This document shows, piece by piece, positions 55,253-64,000 of a stretch of 64,000 bases of DNA. The stretch's first letter is position 1. Every line of letters begins with the position of its first letter. Source of the DNA: Artocarpus heterophyllus. Lineage: Eukaryota > Streptophyta > Magnoliopsida > Rosales > Moraceae. The DNA is taken from positions 2,324,070-2,388,069 of the forward strand of contig CM046350.1 of the NCBI GenBank assembly GCA_025403435.1. The letters run 5' to 3'. A program made the translations under genes and the position numbers. Under the pieces are notes generated by a model. The model searched no databases, had not been told where the DNA came from, and worked only from the letters and a program-made list of their open reading frames with translations.

Positions 55253-58249
55253 ATGGAGAGACAAGATTCGTCCTCCGACGAAGACGACGATCGCGAGAAC
55301 CTGATCCACCAGAACGACAGAAAGCTTCCAAACCACCACCCTCGATCGGCCTTCCACATTGACGACGACGACGTCGATGGAGGAGGAGGAAACCGCGAGT
55401 TCCGGTCACGGATACGACGTCGTTTCAGCTCCCTCGGCTTGTCGGTGCTCAACAAGAGGTACATTTTCGCCATTTTCTTGCCTCTCTTCATCGTCGTCCT
55501 CTTCTTCTTCTCCGTCGACTTTCGTGGCGTCTTCTCCGGCAAAATCTCTGGCGTACGGTTCGATTCGGTCTCCGACCGGTTGCGCGAGGCGGAGCTGCGC
55601 GCGCTTTACTTGCTCAGGCAACAGCAGTTGGGTCTTTTCGCTCTTTGGAACCAGAGTTTACGTGATTCTCTCCCAATTTCATCCAATTCGTCCAACAATT
55701 CTTCTTCGAGTAACTCCTCCGCTTCGAATTCCGCATTCGGAACGGAGCAGAATTCGTTCATTGACGATCTTAAATTCGCGGTTGTTAGGCAGATTTCGTT
55801 GAACAAAGAGATTCAGCAGGTCCTCTTGTCGCCTCACCGATCGGGGAATTCCAGCTCCATAAGCGATGCCGGAGATTCGAATCTCGAGGGTTCCGATTTC
55901 GCTACGTGTAGAAAAGTGGACCAGAAGTTATCGCAGAGAAGAACAATTGAGTGGAGGCCGAATTCAAACAAGTTTCTCTTCCCGATTTGCTTGTCGGGAC
56001 AAATGTCGAACCATTTGATTTGCTTGGAGAAGCACATGTTCTTCGCGGCTCTGCTGAACCGGGTTCTGGTCATTCCAAGTTCCAAATTGGATTACCAATA
56101 CAGTAGGGTTTTGGATATTGATCACATCAACAAGTGCTTGGGAAGAAAGGTCGTCGTTTCCTTTGAGGAATTTGCGGAGATGAAGAAGAACCACATTCAC
56201 ATCAATAGATTTATATGCTATTTTTCGCTGCCTCAGCCTTGTTATGTGGATGATGAACACATTAAGAAGCTAAGAGGATTGGGGATAACGATGGGCAAAC
56301 TTGAATCTGCCTGGACAGAGGATACAAAAAAGCCTAACAAGAGAACAGTTCAAGATGTTCAGTCAAAGTTTTCTACCATTGATGATGTGATTGCAATTGG
56401 CGATGTTTTCTTCGCCGATGTGGAGCAAGAGTGGGTGATGCAGCCAGGTGGTCCTCTGGCTCACAAATGCGAGACTCTGATCGAACCCAGTCGTCTTATA
56501 ATGCTCACTGCCCAGCGCTTTATTCAGACATTCTTGGGAAAGAACTTCGTAGCACTTCATTTCCGAAGGCATGGCTTTTTGAAGTTCTGGTAAAATTTTT
56601 CTTTTCTTGTTTCTCCTATCTCTATTACAATGGTTAGTGTATTTGAAGCTTGTTTGTGTTTCATAGTCATTTCACTGGTGTAATACAGTACCAGGCAATG
56701 CACACGTAATGAACATTTTGTTATGGTTAGATCCAGGTTAGATGTTAAACTGTGAGAACTTTCATTCTTCGCCGAGGTGTCTATCACGGATTGTCTTATT
56801 GCGAGTTTCAAAGTACATTATGAATTCTAGTTCGAATTGTTTTTTTGTAGAAACTATCAATTTGAGCTCCATATAGCATCTAGGCCCAAACCCATATTCT
56901 GGTTTAAACTTAGCATTTGAAAATGCAGCCTGACTATTTGCTAGTAGTTATTGAGGGTTTAAATTGACTGTAATTTTAGGCAGAGATTTCTGTTATCACA
57001 ACCTTCTGTTAAGATTAACCTCGTTATTGTTTTGTTTGATTAAAAGAATCATTGGCTTACTGGAATTGTTAGATAACTGAAGTTTTTGGGAGCCACGATG
57101 ACTTTTTTTGTACTGGACAATGTAGAGTAGTATTATACAATTTACTTGCTGATTCTTATTTGGCTATTAAAATTTTAAAATTCCGTGCCTGCATGCCTTT
57201 TATTATCTATTCTCAGACAAGATATTGTTCAGCGTCTCTTAATAATTCTGTCTGCTATATCCAGCAATGCTAAACGACCAAGTTGCTTTTTTCCCATTCC
57301 TCAAGCTGCGGATTGCATCACTAGGGTGGTTGAACGGTCAAATGCGCCGGTCATATATCTCTCAACAGATGCTGCTGAAAGTGAAACTGGTTTGCTGCAA
57401 TCACTGATTCTACTGAATGGGAAGCCCGTACCACTAGTTAAACGCCCTGCACGTAATTCAGCGGAAAAATGGGATGCTCTGTTGTACAGGCATGGTCTTG
57501 AGGGAGACTCCCAGGTAAGATTGCATTGTTTCAATTGCAACTTCTCATGTGCACCAGTAACCTTACAATAATGGGGGTAGCTGTGGAAATGCGGGACAAG
57601 GGATGGCAATGATGGCGAGTTGATGTCAACAGCATAATTAGCCGGGTGGTATTGGTAGTGATGCCATAACCGCTAGCAGTAGCATTGGGGGCTGGTTGAG
57701 GTAGTATTATTAACATTGATTTAGGGATCTCAACGACACGGTAGTTGGTGGTAATCAAATGCAGTAGTGGATACTAATATCCAAGACCGCAGTAATGCTA
57801 GCTTGTAGTGTTAAAAAATGGTGGCTATGTGACACCTTCTCCTCTTTACTCCCTTCAATCTTGAGCTATAGTAGTTGTAGTTCTTTTACTCCAAAAAAAA
57901 ATAAAAAAATCGGAAGCACTTGAGGCCAGAGACTTGTTTGAGCCCAAATTGTTCTTAGCAGGCGGTTTCTTGCCTATGATTTCATGGACCATACAATTTT
58001 ACAGTTTTTTATAGAATTTCTTTTGCTCGAAATTCAGTGCACTTATGCATTTCTTATCTTTTCATTCTATAGGTGGAAGCTATGCTAGATAAGACAATTT
58101 GTGCCATGTCTAGTGTATTTATCGGAGCCCCTGGATCCACTTTCACGGAGGATATCTTGCGACTCCGCAAGGTCTGGGGATCAGCCTCGTCGTGTGATGA
58201 GTATCTTTGCCGAGGTGAAGAGCCGAATTTTATAGCTGACAATGAATGA
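55253..58249 (+). CDS. O-fucosyltransferase family protein (At3g05320/At5g50420 type)
   Basis: Three exons, 55253-56589, 57265-57514, 58073-58249 (587 residues). A type II membrane protein: an acidic cytosolic tail with RIRRR (53-57), one membrane span at 70-88, a serine/asparagine-rich stem, then the GT65/POFUT-like catalytic region. Seen: SGQMSNHLICLEKHMFFAALLNRVLV (donor-site loop), VALHFRRHGFLKFCNAKRPSCFFP (exon 1-2 junction), VIYLSTDAAESE, RPARNSAEKWDALL, and the exon 3 motif FIGAPGSTFTEDILRLRK. The family is thought to move fucose from GDP-fucose in the Golgi; the substrate of this clade is not established. An upstream ORF may lie in the leader. Intron 1 is 675 bp; frame 57185-57571 begins within it. 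Confidence 0.93.
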
Positions 58250-59449
58250 ACCCAAAAAGGGGAGAAGGGGAAAAAAAAAAGAAGGAAAAGAGGAGAGGGA
58301 GAGAGAGAAAAAAGCAAGAAGAAGAAAAATAGTAGAAATAGCTGGGTGAATGCTATGCCTTGACCTTGATTAGTATCTGCCCTAAAATTTGTTGGTGGTG
58401 TACATTTATTGTATTATATCAGCCTCAGCCATTTGTGTACGATTTTTTTGACCATTTTTTTACGTTGCATATTGCAAAATTTTGAAGTATGAATGTATGA
58501 TCAATAATGCTATTATTGTTACACAATGCCGTGTGAATGTAGTTTATCTACTTGATGTCCCCATAATCATCTTTGAGATGTACGACATATTAATTATCCT
58601 ATCCTCTTCCACAAGCACCCAGTTGATTCCTCTTATCATTGCTTTAAATCATTACGCTAACCCCCAAAAAAAAGAAAAAGGGAGAAAACGACAATTATGT
58701 AGCAAGAGAATTCTGTTTACCTTGTTTATATAACACACGAGCTTTAAAGGTCAAATTTTTATGTTTTATTTCATTTGTATGCATGCATATATATATATTA
58801 TAAATTAGATTGTATGTCCCCTGTAAAGAAGCTTTAAAAGTTTAGTCATTCCTTTACAAAAACAAAAATAAAAAATAAAAAAAAGTTTTCTCGTGCGGCC
58901 ATATTATGTATTTTTGCCGTCATCAGTGCACTGATTTCTCATATGTCAATAACTACTAAAAAACGACGCCGTCTATGAGCTTCGAAAGCAACTCCTGTCC
59001 GTAGGGGTTATGATATGAAAAGCGCGCCGCTTCATCTCCTCTTCTTCTCGTAGGAAGACCCTCTCTGTAGCATCGTTTTGCCTTTTCAATCTCTCTCTCT
59101 TATCTGCTAAAAGCTTAAAATCCCAACTCTCATTTCTATTCGCTACTTTCTTTCAAAAATTAGTAACCTATCAAAAACCTTTGTGGCCAGATTCATTCAT
59201 CTTCTTCTTTTCCTCCATAGTTGACTATTTTGCATATTCGATATATTCTCCGAATTCCGATTCCGATTTTCTGATCCCCGACTTAAAAGGAAAATCAAGT
59301 ATGCAAGAAAGATTCATTTCCATTTTTGTTGATTCGAGTGTATGAATATCGCATTTTCAGAGAACAAACAAGGTCTGTTAGGGTTTTGCAGAAGGAGCTT
59401 CCTTGGATAAAAATACTACTGCTGATTTAGGTTTAGTGTTGAAGATATA
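58250..59449. other. Intergenic stretch, 3' flank and next promoter
   Basis: Purine-rich 3' untranslated region first (58250-58330), then AT-rich sequence. The stretch 58960-59449, G+C-richer with CT-rich tracts, is the likely leader of the next gene and may be spliced. No other gene seen. Confidence 0.5.
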
Positions 59450-62010
59450 ATGAGAGCGAGATTGGTGGTGTTTCCGGTGAGAGGAAGAAATTGGTGCTTT
59501 TCGACTTCTGTTCAGCCTTTGCCTTCTGACTCAGCCGCTTCAGTCACTCCTTTAACTTTCAAAGATCTCTTTAGCAAGATCTCTTTCTCCGATTCAAAAC
59601 CTTTCGCCTCCAATGCCGAACTCCTCATAGATTTCGTGGCTAACAAGGTTGTTTTTTTGTTTTGTTTTGTTTTGTTTTTCCTGTTTCTCTCTTCTCTTTG
59701 TGTCTTTTATGTATTTTTCTTAATTATTTTATTTGGGTTTTGGTTTAGATGAATAAAGCTTGGATGGGTCTGGAGAAAGCGGCTGAAGGGAGTCTGAAAA
59801 ACAAGATTCATGGGTAGAGTTGTAGATATTTTGTGTTGATTGTTCGGTATGAAGCATTTGAGATTTAATTAAGGTTGTTGCTTATGACTATGATGTTTGA
59901 CGTTTGAATCTTGCATTTGACGTAGGTTGGGATTGCGTCTTTTGGCTGGGGTAAAGCCGTCTGAGATGTTCTTCAAATCTATTCCTAAGGATGTCACAAC
60001 TGTTGAAGTCACTTACCCTGCAAGGTTGCACCGCCTCTAAATTCTTTCATTAACTTTAATCACCATTTCTTTTATAGTGTTATGAGAAGAACTTGCTTAA
60101 AACTGCAATCTGACTTCTTAGAAGATGAAACAGCCTGGTTTATATTGATATTGTACTGCGTTTCATTTAGTTATTTACTTATTTATAATGATTTTGCAGT
60201 TTAAATCCCCGGCTTGTGCGTCGAAGACTACGGCATATTGCCCTGAGGTACATTTTCTTCACCTGTTTGGTTAAAGTAGGTGCAGGTTGAATATCTTTTG
60301 TGTTGCTGCCCTGCTAATGAATGAACCTTATTGGTAGTTTAAATTATTTTTTATAACAAGCTAGATTTTTAATGGAGAGTCAGGATAGCATAAGAGTGCG
60401 TAGATAAGTTAAACATGTTCAAACAGTTTTTATTTCATTTTATTTTCCAAGTATCACTTGGAGATCGTTAACATGAATGTAAAGACTGCTAACGTTTGTG
60501 TGTTAAGAATTCCTTTAAGATGTATGAATGAAGTTTCTGTCCTGTAGTTTTTAAACCTGAAGCATGTCTCTTGTATGATACTTCTTTTCACCCTTGACTA
60601 GTTATTAGAGCTGTATTTTGTTTACGTTGCCTGCCATGCCGCTGTAGTTATTGATATGAACCATCTGGATATCAGGGGAACCATTATACACAACAGATAC
60701 TTCTATGGTTCAGTTTCATTGCTTCCATTGACAACTGCATTCACTGTACGTATGTTCAAACTTTTGGCTGCTTACTCTCTTGCTTCATTGTTTTTTGCTC
60801 CTTCAACTTTTAGTTTAATCATATTTTCAAGTATTTGCTTTGGAACCTGTATGCTTTATATTGTTATATGTATAACTTATGAACTGAATTGTATTCCAAT
60901 TCGTACTCACTTTATCTCTAACGTTATTGTAGGTTTTGCCATTGCCTAATATTCCATTCTTCTGGGTCTTGTTTCGCACTTACTCACATTGGCGTGCTCG
61001 CCAGGTGCCTTGTGTTTTATTTTCTAGATGGATCAACTTATATAGCCTGGTGACCTAATTCCTAGGTTCTTAAATACGTTTGAGAATAGCACCTTTTTTT
61101 TTTGAATCTCTCCAAAGAAAATTTCTATATATCTCCCTTGTACCTGCAGTAGCTGCAGAGCAAGTATCATACATGCTGTAGCTGGACTTGTATTTGTAAT
61201 TGAATCATGTGTCTAATGGAGATGGTGTTACCAGTTTAAAGTGATTGCTTCAAGTATTGTCAAGCTATTGTTACCCATATGGCAGTAATCTTGTTTGTTT
61301 ATGGTAACTCTAATGTTCTTTTAGGCTGCCTTGATGATTTGTGTCACCCTTGGTCCCAGGGATTTCTTATTAGAAATCTTTGAGGTGGTTGTTTAAATGT
61401 CAAATTACTTGGTCCTTTCTCTATTTCTTGAATAAAAAATTTATTTATCTGTGCTTCACGCTGGTTTATCTGTGTTGAAATTCTAGGGAAGCGAACTGCT
61501 CCTCCAGCTAGTCTCGGATGGATCTCAGAAATCAAACTTGTCTTCCGTCGAGGGAGATGAACTTAAGTGTAACGACTCAGAGCATGATACGAAAAGATTG
61601 CTCAGTTCTTCATGGGTTAGTCTTATTATCATGATCTAAACTTGATAGCAACAACTAGACCCTGGATTTTTACTGCTGGATGAGATCAGTTATAGAATGA
61701 CTCTTAAACATTTTCATGGCTAATGAGATCTACGTGTTAAAATTTCTTGAGGCAGGAACATTAGATTGATTCATACACGACACACTTTGAGCATATTTTC
61801 TTATAATTGTTCACATTATTAGCAATCTCATACCTCGTACTAATTTTTGCATCCTCGCTTCATTAGGTGCTGCGGCCGTCAAAGGAACTTGAAGAACTTA
61901 TCCAACGCGGATTTGATCATGACGGTCTTAGCAAATCGGCAATTTCAGATATTTGCAACACGTTTGATTTGAACCCAAATGATGTTCTGAAGTACAGGGA
62001 TTCAATGTAG
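59450..62010 (+). CDS. Mitochondrial K+/H+-exchange-related protein (Mit_KHE1 family)
   Basis: Eight exons: 59450-59647, 59749-59813, 59926-60024, 60200-60247, 60676-60745, 60933-61004, 61487-61615, 61867-62010 (274 residues, in frame). Residues 1-20 are arginine-rich without acids (MRARLVVFPVRGRNWCFSTS), a fitting mitochondrial presequence. Family marks: NPRLVRRRLRHIALRGTIIHNRYFYGS, PLTTAF, LPLPNIPFFWVLFRTYSHWRARQGSELL, joined across exons 4 to 7. The yeast founder is tied to potassium/proton exchange across the inner membrane; the plant role is unproven. The hydrophobic PLTTAFTVLPLPNIPFFWVLF may be membrane-associated. C-terminal 48 residues read as a conserved helical tail with a PSKELEELI start. 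Confidence 0.92.
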
Positions 62011-63186
62011 TTTACATTGTTACATTTGCTTGCCGTCTGAAATGTAAAAAGATGAGCCAACTTTGTACTCGAAAATAGTAATATTATTTTTTTAATTAGC
62101 TGGATAATTGTGCTATGGAAGGTGGCCTTGGATAATAAACAAAAAAAAAAATTATTTTGATGTACGAAGAACCAAGTCATAAATGAAAACTTCTTGATGT
62201 TTTATGCTTACGCATGCTGAATTAAGGTTTACAAATAGACAACTCATCAAACTGCATGTCTAGAGAAATTAGTCTTTTGAGTTCGTTTATTGTTATTATT
62301 ATTAATATTATTTTTGGGTGATCGGGAGATTTTGGATTATCAAGAAGGCTATTACTGGCTGTTTTGGTTTAAACAACTGCGGTATCCTTTGGAGTTTTGC
62401 GGCGTTTTGTTTGTTGAATTTCAAGTTGACTTGTCGTTTGGTTATCAATAAAAACGACAATATTGACATACCCTTTCCTTGTATCACTTTTCGCCCTCGG
62501 AGAAATAGGTGTCATTTACATAAGATCAAGCGTCATTGCAACAAGTGAAGGTGTGAAATAGTAGTTGTGAATTCCACATGAAACAAATTCCACATGCTGT
62601 CTAAAAAAATTCCACATGAAATGAATTAGGCATACATTTGAGAAAAATGTTTGTGGGAAACTAACAAAAAGTTCTTACGAGGATTGCTTTTGTTACACTG
62701 ACGTTTTAGAAAAATGCAAGAAAAATTATTAAATAGGGACGTATATGAAATTTTATTTTAATGAGAAAGAATTAGAGAAAAGGTTTTTGTGACAAAGCAA
62801 TAGACAGAGATATTTTTGAAAAAAAAGTTTAAAGAGGAACACATTCGATATAAACCATTTTAGCGGGACTACCGTGAAAAAAAATAAGAAGATTATATAT
62901 GATGTGATAATTTTTTAGAGTATTCTAAAAAAATATTTCATAAAAGACGGATTTATAAAACAAATAATAATTACTTAACTGAAGCAAATTGGGAAAAAAA
63001 AGTATTTTGTGGGGGCACATTTAAAAAGTATAAAATTAAAATAAAGAAGAAAAAGCAAGTTCGAGTTCCCCCATTATAAATACGAAATTAACGAGGGTTT
63101 TGCTCGAAATTGGAAGACCCTGCTCATTATATATACACTGATACTTCGCTTGATTGGGAAGAAAGTTCACAAACCCAGGAATTTCG
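62011..63186. other. Intergenic stretch, 3' flank and RPT1 promoter
   Basis: AT-rich; small repeats of AATTCCACATGAAA near 62570 and 62610. The 76-codon frame 62318-62548 is not recognised. The right end is the promoter of the RPT1 gene. Confidence 0.5.
63128..63135 (+). promoter_or_regulatory. TATA box of the RPT1 gene
   Basis: ATATATAC-type box 52-59 bp before the start codon; a second candidate, TTATAAATAC, lies at about 63074. Confidence 0.5.
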
Positions 63187-64000
63187 ATGGCTCCTGAACC
63201 AGAAGACGATCTCAAGGACGAGAAGAACCCTAGGCCTCTCGATGAGGACGACATCGCCCTCCTCAAAACCTATGTAAGCTTTTCCCTAAACCCTTCTTTT
63301 CCCCAAATCCGATTCTTTATCTTATTTATTTTCGTTTGTAGGGTTTTTCTTTCTTTCCTCAATTTATTTCATTTTGGTTCACGATTCTGTTCGGGAAAAC
63401 GATGATCTAGCTTTCGTACTGCGCTTCGGAGAATTTTTGGATCTGAATTGTTTGAATTAGAATGGTATTGCTTGTCTGGTGTTGGTGGAAAAGGAATTGA
63501 TTATCAACGTGCACTCAAATGGAATCCAAGTTGTGAAATTCTGAAATTTTAACTCTATGGTTACTTTGTAGCTCCTCGTAGACCTAGAAATTTTGGGTCT
63601 TTAATAAGCCGGATGTTTATTTTGACTAGCTCTTTTTGAGGGTCAAGGTTTGCCTTTTCTGTTTCCATTTGTTGCCGATGCATTTTTTGTCGTGACCACA
63701 TGACAAAATTTTAGCAATTAGTTTAGTAAAAGTAGAAACCCTTCTGCTTTTCCCCGGATTTTTAATTACTATTTTGCTAGACGGGCAGCATCTTTTTTTG
63801 TATAAGAACATCAAGTTCATATTTGAGAACTTAAAAATTTAAGTATTGAGAAGTTGTATTATGTAAACTGCTCCTGTACTCGGATTAGATATTGTTGCAC
63901 CAAAGTCTTCGTGTTTTGTAGAGTATGGTTATTATGTCCCTTTTTTTGGCTCTTCTCGATTGGGTTCTGTTATTATGTGACTTTTATGGATTGTGCAGGG
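63187..64000 (+). CDS. RPT1: 26S proteasome regulatory particle ATPase RPT1, 5' end only
   Basis: Exon 1 is 63187-63273 (29 codons), closing with ALLKTY and a GTAAGC donor. A 725-bp intron follows, and the window ends two bases into exon 2 (acceptor TGCAG at 63998, then GG). [19 protein letters not shown] is the unmistakable N-terminus of plant RPT1; the next residue in the family is Gly, which the GG start of exon 2 fits. RPT1 is one of six AAA+ ATPases of the proteasome base that unfold substrates and open the 20S gate. The first residues ([10 protein letters not shown]) differ from Arabidopsis RPT1a, as is usual at this end. The coding part beyond the window cannot be judged. Confidence 0.92.

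Noticed and set aside
55359..55802. Frames overlapping the O-fucosyltransferase first exon
   Set aside because: Shadows on both strands; low-complexity Ser/Glu translations.
1..64000. CRISPR arrays, operons, riboswitches, tRNA or rRNA genes
   Set aside because: The window is plant nuclear DNA. No spacer-repeat array, tRNA cloverleaf or rRNA segment was recognised; tRNA-like matches are only the retrotransposon primer sites.

Overview
The window is nuclear DNA of a flowering plant, most likely a woody eudicot of the rosid type. It is AT-rich, its genes are split by short GT-AG introns, and the spliced proteins read as close orthologues of Arabidopsis proteins. The space between genes holds LTR retrotransposons and Tourist-like MITEs. 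The species cannot be named from the sequence. Exon borders below were placed by hand from reading frame and splice sites; every multi-exon gene sums to a whole number of codons.

Left third (1-33110), repeat-rich. An 8.2-kb LTR retrotransposon lies at 1875-10069 on the minus strand. Its two 1966-bp LTRs show one difference that I can find, and it is flanked by ATTTA target duplications. It has no gag-pol. Between its primer-binding site and polypurine tract it carries two intact sense-strand ORFs: an intronless LOG-like (cytokinin-activating enzyme family) ORF, and a 173-residue basic cysteine-rich ORF whose motif layout recalls nucleic-acid-binding proteins of some plant RNA viruses. A solo LTR (11944-14041), a 57-bp minisatellite (about 15115-15380) and the ten-exon APUM23/NOP9-type gene (16508-20534) follow. 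A decayed Ty1/copia element (20714-25919) sits 180 bp after the APUM23 stop. A single-exon secreted peptide gene with a CLE-like C-terminus is at 26384-26641 (minus). A decayed Ty3/gypsy element at 27491-33109 (minus) keeps gag and protease remnants. It shares LTR ends, primer site, leader hairpin and an LTR-internal module with the LOG-carrying element, so it is a relative of the probable helper.

Right two thirds (33110-64000), gene-rich. In order: a UBC34-type ER-anchored ubiquitin-conjugating enzyme (35270-38254, plus); a plant-specific protein of the At5g66800 type (40591-41184, plus); an intronless ATL RING-H2 ubiquitin ligase (42978-43883, minus); a NUMOD3-motif protein (49067-52825, plus); a two-exon basic 95-residue protein of unknown role (53467-53965, minus); a Golgi-type O-fucosyltransferase (55253-58249, plus); a mitochondrial K+/H+-exchange-related protein (59450-62010, plus); and the first exon of the 26S proteasome ATPase RPT1 (63187 onward, plus, cut by the window end). 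These are unrelated housekeeping genes with no operon-like logic. UBC34, ATL and RPT1 all belong to the ubiquitin-proteasome system, which I take as chance.

The most notable object is the LOG-carrying retrotransposon: young, structurally complete at its ends, non-autonomous, with two open reading frames that do not belong to the retroelement toolkit.
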